Shown here piece by piece: positions 38,452-47,213 of a stretch of 64,000 bases of DNA; the first letter of the stretch is position 1; each line of letters opens with the position of its first letter. The notes below the pieces were generated by a model. The model was not told where the DNA came from. It worked only from the letters and a program-made list of their open reading frames with translations, and made no database searches. The translations under genes were made by a program, and so were the position numbers. Source of the stretch: Neptunomonas japonica JAMM 1380 (GTDB taxonomy: Bacteria; Pseudomonadota; Gammaproteobacteria; Pseudomonadales; Balneatricaceae). The DNA lies in contig NZ_AP014546.1 in the NCBI RefSeq assembly GCF_016592555.1, forward strand, positions 1,364,001 to 1,428,000, written 5' to 3'.

Positions 38452-39555
38452 TTATTTAGATTCTAATATTGCTACCCCCTGGCGATAACCTAGGCCTCCA
38501 TTACCATGTACTAAGCCGTATTGATTTTTCCCCGAAGAGGAAGCCGTTTTTGAATTTAATAGATGGTACATTTCGATTAATCCGTTAAGTGCAGGGTTAT
38601 TCCAAGGCGCCCTAGCTAAGTTCATGCCACCCGTAATAGTCATTAAATGTTGGCTTATAAATGCAGAGGCATCATTCAGCGATTTTATCAATCCACTGCT
38701 TACAAGAAATGCTAGAGGTACCACTGGGTAGCAGGTATAAATTTCCATAAGCACTTTGTCTTTCGCTATAAGCGAATTGAGGTCTACATCAGCCTGTAAG
38801 CATGCTTGCTGGTAGGCGTGAGATAAATGCTCATAGCGGGCAATCAGAGGGAGTTGTTGCTTTTCGTCAATATCGAGTAGGCCTAAACCAACACCCGAAA
38901 CGCTAACAGTGTGGTTTTTATCAATATTGAGTTGTTGGGTGAGTGCTTCGCTGCACAGTAATAAACGTCCGGAGAAATCTACCAGTGGATTAGCGCAATC
39001 AACGCCACGAAATAGCTTAGTGACATGGTTAAACCATTTGGTGTCTGGGGTAGGGAAGTGAGCGCGCTGCTGTTGTTTAGCAATGTAATGGCTGCGACTG
39101 TGGTTAGTAAATAATGCTTCAGCAAGCTCAAGAAATTTAGTATCACTAATGTTGTGATATTTTATGAACTCATCAGCAAGGTCGTTGTATAACTGAGCAA
39201 TGGAGTAGTCATCAGCATAAACAGACATCAGCTGGTGACGTTCTTCACGCTGGTAACCGCTTTTTACTGCATCATCACCACGAATGATGACCGCTTGGTG
39301 TCCTTGGCTTATTAACTGTTGAGCATGCTCCAGTGCCATGATCGGAGCGCAGCCGCTACGAAAGTGATTAGGCTGTAATTCACTGTGCCAATCAGTAGAT
39401 AGAGGTTCAATGGTGAGTTGTGTTGGCGTTATGCCTAGCGCTGTAATGGCGTCTACAGAAGATTGGTAGTGCGCAATTTTTTGTTGAAGTTGCTCACTAT
39501 TATCTTGGTCAATTTTCGCATAAGCCGCGATTATATTTACTGTTGAAGCCGTCAT
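38452..39555 (-). CDS. Thiolase-like protein, divergent
   Basis: 367 residues with weak but consistent thiolase-fold signs: a SGCAPIMALEHAQQLI block where thiolases carry the nucleophilic Cys, a central VSVSGVGLG, and a C-terminal ITGGMNLARAPWNNPALNGLI...GNGGLGYRQGVAIL. The usual GHP motif near the C-terminus is not seen; GLVHGNGG occupies that place. It could be an acyl-CoA-binding or degenerate acetyltransferase. It lies 74 bp after an MFS gene on the same strand. Confidence 0.6.
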   Translation of the reverse strand: MTASTVNIIAAYAKIDQDNSEQLQQKIAHYQSSVDAITALGITPTQLTIEPLSTDWHSELQPNHFRSGCAPIMALEHAQQLISQGHQAVIIRGDDAVKSGYQREERHQLMSVYADDYSIAQLYNDLADEFIKYHNISDTKFLELAEALFTNHSRSHYIAKQQQRAHFPTPDTKWFNHVTKLFRGVDCANPLVDFSGRLLLCSEALTQQLNIDKNHTVSVSGVGLGLLDIDEKQQLPLIARYEHLSHAYQQACLQADVDLNSLIAKDKVLMEIYTCYPVVPLAFLVSSGLIKSLNDASAFISQHLMTITGGMNLARAPWNNPALNGLIEMYHLLNSKTASSSGKNQYGLVHGNGGLGYRQGVAILESK

Positions 39556-39629
39556 ACAAAGATAATCCTATTGAATGAATAGGGCTCGATAGTATCAGAG
39601 AACGCTATCCATTTTTCAGTAAAAATTTG

Positions 39630-40895
39630 TTAAGAAGCTGTCAATTGAGGCTGCCGTTCGGCCCAAGGACGCTCTTGGATGGGTAGGTGGACCAATGCTG
39701 AAAGAGCACCGACGCCAATACCAACCCACCATACTAGTGTGTAGTTGCCATATAGATCGAACATTGTTCCGCCAAGCCATACGCCAATGAAACCGCCTAG
39801 CTGGTGTGAGAAAAATACCAAGCCGTATAGCGTGCCCATGTAGCGTAACCCGTAAATCTGAGCAACAAGACCTGATGTAAGCGGGACTGTTGCTAGCCAT
39901 AGGGCGCCCATTAAGATAGAAAAAAGTACGACCGATTCAGGGGTGACGGGGTTGAGAATGAATACAGCAGCAACGATGGTGCGCATCAAATAGATGCCTG
40001 ATAATAAATACTTGCGTGAGTATTTACTGCCAAGCCAGCCTGCCAGTATGGTCCCTACAATATTTGAGACACCTATCAGGGCTATGGCAATAGCGCCGAG
40101 GGTTGACGTTGAAGAAACCCCTAATGATTGAATGACGCTGCCAGGGGTAACGACACTACACATTTCCGTAATAAATGCGGGGAAATGTGCCGTAATAAAT
40201 GCTAATTGGTAGCCGCAGGAAAAGAAGCCAATAAAAATAAATGCAAAGGAAGGGTCTTTGACCGCCTGCATAATTACCTTGCTCATTTTCTCATCGCTTT
40301 GCTGCTTGGTGGGTGGTGCAGGAATGCGCATAAAAAATAGAGCTACTAGGGATACAAGAACAAAACCTGCAAGGGCTATGAAAACTGACTGCCAAGGCAT
40401 TTGCTGTAATAAATGCTGCGTTATAGGCGGGCCGACAATTTGTCCTGCTGAACCTGCTGCGGTAGTAATGCCTAACGCTAAAGAGCGGTACTTATCAGAG
40501 ACTGCTCGACCAACAATAGCAAGAATAACACCAAAGCCCGTTCCGGCAATGCCAAAGCCGACAAGAATTTCGAGCAGTTGGTGTTGGCCAGGTGTAATAG
40601 CAAATGCTGATAATACCAACCCGGTTACATAGCATGCGACACCTGCAACAATCGCTTTTTTGTCGCCATACTTTTCAGCCAAAGCGCTAAATAATGGCTG
40701 ACCAATCCCCCAAAACAAATTCTGTATGGCGATAGCAAAAGAGAAGTCGGCTCTCAGCCAATTAAATTCTGTTGCAATAGGTATTTGGAACAGACCAAAT
40801 GAAGCGCGAATAGAGAAGCTCACAAGTAAGATGATACACCCCGTAATAAGAACCGGGTTGAGTAGTAAGCTGTTTTTATGGGTAATTGTAGTCAT
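39630..40895 (-). CDS. MFS transporter (monocarboxylate/oxalate-formate antiporter-like)
   Basis: 421 residues, 12 predicted helices, with the MFS loop motif SALAEKYGDKKAI after helix 2 and a central cytoplasmic loop near 200-220. RASFGLFQIPIATEFNW resembles OFA/MCT-type carriers. The substrate is unknown. It may be cotranscribed with the thiolase-like gene downstream, which would favour an organic acid substrate. Confidence 0.8.
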   Translation of the reverse strand: MTTITHKNSLLLNPVLITGCIILLVSFSIRASFGLFQIPIATEFNWLRADFSFAIAIQNLFWGIGQPLFSALAEKYGDKKAIVAGVACYVTGLVLSAFAITPGQHQLLEILVGFGIAGTGFGVILAIVGRAVSDKYRSLALGITTAAGSAGQIVGPPITQHLLQQMPWQSVFIALAGFVLVSLVALFFMRIPAPPTKQQSDEKMSKVIMQAVKDPSFAFIFIGFFSCGYQLAFITAHFPAFITEMCSVVTPGSVIQSLGVSSTSTLGAIAIALIGVSNIVGTILAGWLGSKYSRKYLLSGIYLMRTIVAAVFILNPVTPESVVLFSILMGALWLATVPLTSGLVAQIYGLRYMGTLYGLVFFSHQLGGFIGVWLGGTMFDLYGNYTLVWWVGIGVGALSALVHLPIQERPWAERQPQLTAS

Positions 40896-41036
40896 TTATA
40901 GTACATGCCGGATTGATCGAGATGGGGTGATTTAAAGAGCCGGTAAGTATTGATAATACCCAAGTTACTGGTAGCTTGAAATAACTTAGGTTTTAAGGAG
41001 GGGGGAGTAGAATAGAAAGAATTAGATTATTACAAA

Positions 41037-41058
41037 TCAGCAACTAACTAGTTGCTAG
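41037..41058. terminator. 8-bp palindromic hairpin between trpB and the MFS gene
   Basis: AGCAACTA-AC-TAGTTGCT (41039-41056). On the minus strand GATTTGTAATAA follows, so this is a weak terminator for trpB at best. It could instead be an operator for the MFS gene; it contains ACTAGTT but is not in the TrpR register. Confidence 0.35.
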
Positions 41059-41091
41059 ATGATATCTAACCCTTTCTATGTATTTTAGCGC

Positions 41092-42294
41092 TTACAGTCC
41101 CAGCATCTCTGCAACGTAGTCGGCGTCTTTATCACCACGGCCTGAAAGGTTTACCAAGATGGTTTGTTCAGGTGTCAGCGTGGCAGCTTTGCGAATAGCC
41201 CAAGCAACGGCATGTGCGCTCTCTAGTGCCGGGATAATCCCTTCAACCCGTGATAGCAACATAAATGCATCAAGGCATTCTTCATCACTTGCTACATCAT
41301 ATTGAACGCGTTCAAGGTCTTTAAGGTGGCAGTGCTGTGGTCCAACACCTGGATAATCTAGCCCTGATGCAATTGAGTGGACAGGCAGAGGTTGGCCGTC
41401 GCTATCTTGTAATACATAGCATTTAAAACCATGTATCTCACCTGGAGAGCCTTTACTCATAGTGGCTGAATGATGTGGCGTGTCTAATCCTTTACCTGAG
41501 GGTTCAACGCCGACAATGTTTACATTTTCATCATTCAAAAACTCGGTAAATAACCCCATAGCGTTAGAGCCACCACCGACACAAGCGGTGATGAAGTTTG
41601 GTAGTTGATTTTCTTTTGCTAAAAATTGCTCACGTGCTTCACGACCAATGACGCTTTGAAAGTCACGCACCATTTTAGGGAAAGGGTGAGGACCAACAAC
41701 TGAACCAATGGCATAGATGAAATTAACCGGATCTTTAAGGTATTCTTCAAAGGCGCTATCAACAGCGTCTTTTAGTGTTGCTGTGCCACGTGTTACAGGG
41801 ATAAGTGTGCAGCCCAAGATTTTCATTTTTGTGACATTTGGGTGTTCTTTTTCTATATCAACCTGACCCATATGGATTTCACAAGGAATACCGACTAATG
41901 CACAGGCTGTTGCTAAGGCAACTCCATGCTGACCTGCCCCTGTTTCTGCAATGACTTTGGTTTTACCCATATACTTTGCGAGTAGTGCTTCGCCAAGACA
42001 GTGATTAATTTTGTGCGCACCCGTATGATTTAAGTCTTCTCGCTTGAGAAAGATTCGGGCACCGCCAATTTTATCTGAAAGACGGCGGGCAAAATATAAA
42101 GGGCTTGGTCGACCTACATAGTCAGTAAGTAGCATTTCAAGCTCTTGCTGGAACTCTGGTAGCTTCCTGATTTCTTCGTATGCTTGGTCTATTTCGTCCA
42201 TAATGGCTTTGAGTTCAGGAGGAATTATCTGGCCACCGTATTGTCCAAAAAAACCATCTTTATCAGGCATAGGGCCAAAATCAATATTGCTCAT
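41092..42294 (-). CDS. trpB: Tryptophan synthase beta subunit, stand-alone
   Basis: 400-residue PLP enzyme condensing indole with serine. PLP lysine K95 in [12 protein letters not shown], phosphate-binding [16 protein letters not shown] and SGRGDKD are all present. There is no trpA or other trp gene beside it; the neighbours are an MFS carrier and pdxB. It could be a second copy that salvages indole, or this genome's only TrpB placed away from trpA. AAGAGAG lies upstream of the ATG at 42294. Confidence 0.92.
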   Translation of the reverse strand: MSNIDFGPMPDKDGFFGQYGGQIIPPELKAIMDEIDQAYEEIRKLPEFQQELEMLLTDYVGRPSPLYFARRLSDKIGGARIFLKREDLNHTGAHKINHCLGEALLAKYMGKTKVIAETGAGQHGVALATACALVGIPCEIHMGQVDIEKEHPNVTKMKILGCTLIPVTRGTATLKDAVDSAFEEYLKDPVNFIYAIGSVVGPHPFPKMVRDFQSVIGREAREQFLAKENQLPNFITACVGGGSNAMGLFTEFLNDENVNIVGVEPSGKGLDTPHHSATMSKGSPGEIHGFKCYVLQDSDGQPLPVHSIASGLDYPGVGPQHCHLKDLERVQYDVASDEECLDAFMLLSRVEGIIPALESAHAVAWAIRKAATLTPEQTILVNLSGRGDKDADYVAEMLGL

Positions 42295-42431
42295 ATTACA
42301 TCTCTCTTGAAAAGTGCCGAATTTTTGTATCGCGATGAAGAGACTATAAAAGAGAGTGAAGCAGGAATCTACGAATAAGGGTAAATAATTACTGTATTAA
42401 TGGTAACGCGGAGAGTGTATTTGGTCAGTGT

Positions 42432-42683
42432 TCAATCGAACTGAAAGCCTAGCTGCTTTTCAGTAATCCCCATTGTTTTATAGCCTAATTTACGTTGCTG
42501 TTTATTAAGCGAAAGCACAAGTGAGCGTGCTTCTGAATATGAGGTAAGAATTGAACGCATGTATTCTTGTTTGATGGTTGATTGTAGACGCCCGCGACTT
42601 TGAGAAACAATCCAATCACCGACAAGGTCTTGGTAGAGTCGTATCACGAGATACTCTTGATTTTTTCGCCAGTGTACGATCAA
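42432..42683 (-). CDS. Small WGR-like domain protein
   Basis: About 83 residues from a TTG at 42683. The pattern VHWRKNQEYLVIRLYQDLVGDWIVSQSRGRL resembles WGR domains, short modules found near nucleic-acid-linked proteins. The frame stays open to a TTG at 42794, but that would overlap the divergent pdxB start and its ribosome site and adds no recognisable domain. The start is therefore uncertain. Function is unknown. Confidence 0.6.
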   Translation of the reverse strand: MIVHWRKNQEYLVIRLYQDLVGDWIVSQSRGRLQSTIKQEYMRSILTSYSEARSLVLSLNKQQRKLGYKTMGITEKQLGFQFD

Positions 42684-42787
42684 GGGGGCTGTACCATTTA
42701 ATGGGTTATGTAATAAATTGTCTGAGGATTTATAATGGCGCGAATTGAGCCTTAATCTGCAGCATTTGTAAAGCGTAGGAGTGTAAG

Positions 42788-43945
42788 TTGTCAAAGAACA
42801 TTGTAAAAATAGTGGCTGATGAGAATATTCCGGCCCTTGAGTCTATGTTTGGTGCTGATACAGGTATGCAAATTGAGTTAGACAGGGTGGCAGGAAGGGA
42901 GCTAAGTCCTGAGCAATTAGAAGGTGCTGATGTGCTTTTGGTGCGATCAATTACGCAGGTTAATGAGGCTCTTTTAAGTCGTGCGTCACAGCTGAAAATG
43001 GTAGGGACAGCGACTATTGGCGTTGATCATATCGACCAAGCGTATTTAAAAAGCAGAGGTATTCCTTTTTTTAATGCCCCGGGCTGCAATGCTGATGCTG
43101 TTGTTGAGTACGTCTTGAACATTATCTATAACACCTTGTTTGAACGTCGGGTTGCGCTAAAGGATTTAACTGTAGGTATTATTGGTGTCGGTAATGTTGG
43201 CGGGCGCCTTTATGAGCGTTTACGGTTACTTGGTGTTTCTTTGCTGATGAATGACCCGCCTCGTGAGCAACGAGGTGAAAGTGGATTTGTTGATTTGAAT
43301 ACCGTTATTCAACAGGCTGATATCCTTTGTTTACACACACCATTAGTGAAAAGCGGTGAACATCCAACGCACCACTTACTAGCAGAGAAAGAGTTGCTAG
43401 CATTAAAGCCAAATGCGTTACTAATTAATGCGGGTAGAGGACCGGTTATTGACAACTCAGCATTGTTCGCTTGTATGGAGCGGCGTGATGATTTAACACT
43501 GGTGTTAGATGTGTGGGAGCATGAGCCGCAATTGAACCCTTTACTGGTTGATAAAGCGATGGTCGCTACGCCTCATATAGCAGGGTACAGTTATGATGGA
43601 AAACTGCGCGGAACACATATGCTGAGGTGTCGCTTTAGTGAGATATTTGGAATTCCTCAGCCTAAACCGTTGTCGCATTATTTGCCGCAAGCCTTAATAC
43701 ATGAGGTAACAGTGGCTAACGATGTGGCTATTCATGACTTAATGAATATTGTCTATGACCCGTATCGCGATGATCGGGCTTTACGTAAAACACTGCTCGA
43801 AGAAAATCAGCCTAAGTTATTTGATTTGTTACGTAAAAACTACCCGGTACGGCGTGAATTTTCATCATTACGTGTGCTGGGTGTGAGTGATGTAGATAAA
43901 GCTAATGTATTGAAAAACCTCGGATTTACGATTGATTTAACGTAA
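42788..43945 (+). CDS. pdxB: Erythronate-4-phosphate dehydrogenase (vitamin B6 synthesis)
   Basis: 385-residue D-2-hydroxyacid dehydrogenase. NAD site GIIGVGNVGGRLYERL, catalytic Arg in LLINAGRGPV, Glu/His region WEHEP...PHIAGYS, and a PdxB-type C-terminal extension. It oxidises 4-phosphoerythronate in the DXP-dependent pyridoxal phosphate route. The start is a TTG with AGGAG six bases upstream. Confidence 0.93.
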   Translation: MSKNIVKIVADENIPALESMFGADTGMQIELDRVAGRELSPEQLEGADVLLVRSITQVNEALLSRASQLKMVGTATIGVDHIDQAYLKSRGIPFFNAPGCNADAVVEYVLNIIYNTLFERRVALKDLTVGIIGVGNVGGRLYERLRLLGVSLLMNDPPREQRGESGFVDLNTVIQQADILCLHTPLVKSGEHPTHHLLAEKELLALKPNALLINAGRGPVIDNSALFACMERRDDLTLVLDVWEHEPQLNPLLVDKAMVATPHIAGYSYDGKLRGTHMLRCRFSEIFGIPQPKPLSHYLPQALIHEVTVANDVAIHDLMNIVYDPYRDDRALRKTLLEENQPKLFDLLRKNYPVRREFSSLRVLGVSDVDKANVLKNLGFTIDLT

Positions 43946-43972
43946 GCTAGGCTTATTGATACAGAGGTATAA

Positions 43973-44671
43973 ATGCTCCCGACGACTAATAATCAACAAA
44001 TAGAAAAGTCATTAAAAGACTTAATGCCTGCCATAGGTGAGACTGTTTCTATCCAGTTTCAAAGTCCGCGTAAACGTTTTACTTTGAAGTTATTAGGTTT
44101 TAAAGAAAATGGCAGCGTGATCGTGTCTGCACCCCAAGGCAGTGTTAATACGCTGAACCTTGAAGGTGCACGGTTAACGGCAACGTTAATGGCGGGTAAT
44201 AGGCGTTGCGCATTTGTTAGTCGGTTATTAAAAGCTAACCCTTCTCCTTACCCGCATTGGCACTTAGGATATCCAGATGCAGTTGAATACCACCAAGTTC
44301 GGAAGCACCAGCGGATACCTGTTAATTTGGCCATATCAATTGACCACCAAGATGAAAAGAAAAGTGTAGAGTTTGGGATGCCCAGAGTGCTACATAGCCA
44401 CGATATGAGTGCGCACGGTATTGCAGTTGATGCCCCTAGCGCGCTTGGGCAAGTCAGTGATAAGTTTTTTATTACGTTACGTTTTCAGGTGGGCGGTCTT
44501 GATCAAGTTATTTTGCTGCCGACAATATTGCGCACTATCCAAAATATTGAAGCGGGTGTCGTACTCCATGGAATGGAGTTTGATGACTTGGAAGAAGATA
44601 CTCATTTGCTGATCACAGCATTTGTTTACCAACAGTTTCTAGCAGAGTTAGGCTATCTCAATGACGAATAA
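43973..44671 (+). CDS. PilZ-domain c-di-GMP-binding protein (YcgR-like)
   Basis: 232 residues with a YcgR_2/flagellar-brake-like N-terminal barrel (about 1-100) and a C-terminal PilZ domain. The c-di-GMP contacts are visible as RKHQR (110-114) and D-x-S-x-x-G (DMSAHG, 144-149). It would report c-di-GMP level to motility or another output. Its 3' end overlaps the next gene by 11 bp. Confidence 0.88.
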   Translation: MLPTTNNQQIEKSLKDLMPAIGETVSIQFQSPRKRFTLKLLGFKENGSVIVSAPQGSVNTLNLEGARLTATLMAGNRRCAFVSRLLKANPSPYPHWHLGYPDAVEYHQVRKHQRIPVNLAISIDHQDEKKSVEFGMPRVLHSHDMSAHGIAVDAPSALGQVSDKFFITLRFQVGGLDQVILLPTILRTIQNIEAGVVLHGMEFDDLEEDTHLLITAFVYQQFLAELGYLNDE

Positions 44672-45794
44672 TACATCGCGAGTCTTTAGATTAGGATTGA
44701 TTATTAATCCTTTGGCAGGGGTCGGTGGTAGCGTTGCTTTAAAAGGAAGCGATGGCGCTGAAACTGCTCGTAAAGCATTGGCGCTAGGAGCAGAGCCTAA
44801 AGCACAGCTGCGTGCGCTGGCGGCACTGTCTGTACTATCTGGATTAGCTATTGAGTTGGTGACATATCCTGGTGAGATGGGAGAGGATGCAGCACAGTCT
44901 GCGGGGTTTGAACCTTTCGTGATTGGCAGTATTCAAGCAGGACACACTACGGCAGAAGATACCGAGAAGGCGGCGTTGGCAATGTACCATGAGGGTGTTG
45001 ATCTAATTATGTTCGCGGGTGGTGACGGGACAGCTCGTAATATTTGCCATGCTTTACCTGATCAATTCCCCGTTTTGGGTATTCCTGCTGGCGTTAAGAT
45101 CCACTCGGGCGTGTATGCTGTAACTCCCAAGGCTGCCGGAGAAGTGGTTGCTATGCTGGTGAGGGGAGAGTTGGTAACTCTGGGTGATCAAGAAGTGCGC
45201 GATATTGATGAGGCGCAGTTCCGCGAAGGTAGAGTGCGTGCTAAATACTATGGCGAGTTACTTGTTCCGCAGGAGCACCGTTACTTGCAAAATGTAAAAA
45301 GCGGGGGTAAGGAAGTAGAGGAGCTTGTTTTAACCGATATAGCCGCAGACCTGGTTGAACAAATGGAGCCTGATATACGTTATATTATTGGATCAGGAAC
45401 AACTGTTCAGGCGCTCATGCAAGAGTTGGGGTTACCTAATACATTATTAGGAGTAGACCTAATAGAAAATCAAAAATTATTATCTAGTGATTGTACGGCG
45501 CAGGAATTACTAGCTAAAACAGCGGGTAGCAATACCAAAATCATCATTACTATTATCGGTGGCCAAGGTCATATTCTTGGACGTGGTAATCAGCAGTTGA
45601 GTCCTGAGCTTATTAGGCGAGTAGGCAAGGATAATTTGATAGTAATAGCTACTAAGACAAAGCTTGCCGAGCTAGGAGGTCGTCCCTTGATTGTTGATAC
45701 CGGGGATGCTGAACTAGATAAAGAACTGGCTGGCGTTATACCGGTTGTTACCGGTTATCACGATGCAGTTTTATATCGAATTGCTGAAATTTAA
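44661..45794 (+). CDS. ATP-NAD/AcoX kinase family protein
   Basis: 377 residues with the NAD-kinase/diacylglycerol-kinase signature GGDGT (120-124), an N-terminal IINPLAGVGG and a C-terminal domain unlike classical NadK. These longer proteins are related to AcoX; their substrate is not settled. The ATG lies within the PilZ gene, so the two are translationally coupled. Context gives no pathway. Confidence 0.85.
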   Translation: MTNNTSRVFRLGLIINPLAGVGGSVALKGSDGAETARKALALGAEPKAQLRALAALSVLSGLAIELVTYPGEMGEDAAQSAGFEPFVIGSIQAGHTTAEDTEKAALAMYHEGVDLIMFAGGDGTARNICHALPDQFPVLGIPAGVKIHSGVYAVTPKAAGEVVAMLVRGELVTLGDQEVRDIDEAQFREGRVRAKYYGELLVPQEHRYLQNVKSGGKEVEELVLTDIAADLVEQMEPDIRYIIGSGTTVQALMQELGLPNTLLGVDLIENQKLLSSDCTAQELLAKTAGSNTKIIITIIGGQGHILGRGNQQLSPELIRRVGKDNLIVIATKTKLAELGGRPLIVDTGDAELDKELAGVIPVVTGYHDAVLYRIAEI

Positions 45795-45800
45795 ACCCAA

Positions 45801-45830
45801 AAAGCGCAGATAGTTTCTGCGCTTGTAAAT
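45801..45830 (+). terminator. Terminator after the PilZ/NAD-kinase-like pair
   Basis: AAGCGCAGA pairs with TCTGCGCTT over a 5-nt loop, followed by GTAAATTCT (weak T tract). Near-symmetric; could also serve the convergent cyclase gene. Confidence 0.65.
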
Positions 45831-45862
45831 TCTAGAGCTTGTCTGAGTTAGTGTTATCTATC

Positions 45863-46882
45863 TTATGAGGCTATTTTTACCTGGTTTCTGCCGCTGGCTT
45901 TGGCATGGTAAAGGGCCTTGTCAGCTCTATCAACCATCTGTTCAGCAGTTTCTTCTGGTAGGCGCTGGCTTATACCAAACGAGGCAGTAATTGAGCTAAT
46001 CACCTTGCCTGATTTTTTCTGCTTTATGCGAATGGCTTGTATTTTCTGTCGCAAGTTTTCTGCAAGCTCGGCGCCATCATTTTTATGTTTTCCAACCATG
46101 AGAATTGCAAACTCTTCCCCACCAAAACGAACGGGAAGAGTCGGTTTCTGGCATTCAGTTTTGAGTAGCTTGCCAAAATACTGAAGAACTTTATCGCCCA
46201 TTAAATGCCCATATTCATCATTAAATTTCTTGAAGTGATCGATATCTATCATTATCAAGGTGGCTTCAGCATGTTTAGGTGCGCCAATGATTTGTTCCAG
46301 TTCAGAGTCAAATACACGTCGATTAAATAAACCAGTTAAAGGATCGACGCGGGCATCTTGTTTTGTTTTCTGTAGTTCTTTTTTAAGTGAAACTATTTCT
46401 GCTTGAGCATCTGCAATCTGTTTTTGGAACAGTGTTGTTGATTCGCTTATAGAGGCTGTATTTGCAGCCAAACGATTAATAATACTAGTTATTTCTTGGT
46501 CGTCATTATCAGTTTCACTTAAGCCTCTGAGGCTATCTTCCAGTACTGAACCAAAATCAGAAGTATGTTTAGCGGCATGATCAACTTGTGTGTTAAGTGT
46601 ATTAGTTAGCGCAATTATCTGATTTTGAGCTTCTTCTGATTCTGTAATTTCATCACTAATAACATGCTCGCGAAACAGCTGTTCTCCTAAGAGGGTTGGG
46701 CAGGTTCCATAGGTGTCGAGTGTTTGGTCAATTTTATAGTTTAGGTTTGGGATTTTATTAGATACATAAGTGTACCAAAGTGCATAGTTTAGGGGGTTGG
46801 GAGGAATATTATACTTAACCATTAAAGGTATGGCTTGGCGTAAATACTCGGCAGACTGTGTTGAATTCTCGGCAAACTTCAT
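45863..46882 (-). CDS. Diguanylate cyclase (GGDEF)
   Basis: 339 residues. The N-terminal helical region (AEYLRQAIPLMVKYNIPPNPLNYALWYTYV) is a sensor or dimerisation domain seen in many marine cyclases; a coiled coil precedes the C-terminal GGDEF domain. The active site is RFGGEEF, so it should make c-di-GMP. No RxxD inhibitory site is present upstream of it. An in-frame start 34 codons earlier is possible, but the ATG at 46882 has AAGGGG at good spacing. Confidence 0.92.
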   Translation of the reverse strand: MKFAENSTQSAEYLRQAIPLMVKYNIPPNPLNYALWYTYVSNKIPNLNYKIDQTLDTYGTCPTLLGEQLFREHVISDEITESEEAQNQIIALTNTLNTQVDHAAKHTSDFGSVLEDSLRGLSETDNDDQEITSIINRLAANTASISESTTLFQKQIADAQAEIVSLKKELQKTKQDARVDPLTGLFNRRVFDSELEQIIGAPKHAEATLIMIDIDHFKKFNDEYGHLMGDKVLQYFGKLLKTECQKPTLPVRFGGEEFAILMVGKHKNDGAELAENLRQKIQAIRIKQKKSGKVISSITASFGISQRLPEETAEQMVDRADKALYHAKASGRNQVKIAS

Positions 46883-47213
46883 ACATCCCCTTCGCTTATC
46901 TAACTGTGGAAGCTCAGCATTACAAGCATGATTTTTGTACAACTTAATATCAAAAACGCTACATAATATAGCGGGTTTTAACAACGAGTAAAACGCTTGT
47001 TTAAATTATTGCTGTAATTATGTTCTTATAAGCAAATCATCGGCCTATTTCCACTAAACTTTATACTTTTCTGAGTATAGTTCATTTTGTAAATGATGAA
47101 GAAGCGTTGCTAGGTTTTTTGATTGATGCTCCGTAACTCTTTGAATATATACTAAAAGCTACTTGACGACTGGAAGGTGAGGGTGCAGATTCTCTTTAAA
47201 CCTTACCCTTGGA
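46883..47213. other. Divergent control region between the cyclase and SulP genes
   Basis: AT-rich, no supportable ORF. An imperfect GG...GC element at 47171-47186 was considered as a sigma-54 promoter and rejected because the spacing is 11. No other structure was identified. Confidence 0.4.

Noticed and set aside
41039..41056. TrpR operator near trpB
   Set aside because: The palindrome contains ACTAGTT, but its dyad is in a different register from the TrpR consensus and it lies at the 3' side of trpB.
47171..47186. GG...GC element upstream of the SulP gene resembling a sigma-54 promoter
   Set aside because: GG and GC are 11 rather than 10 bases apart and the -24 sequence (TGGAAG) is poor.
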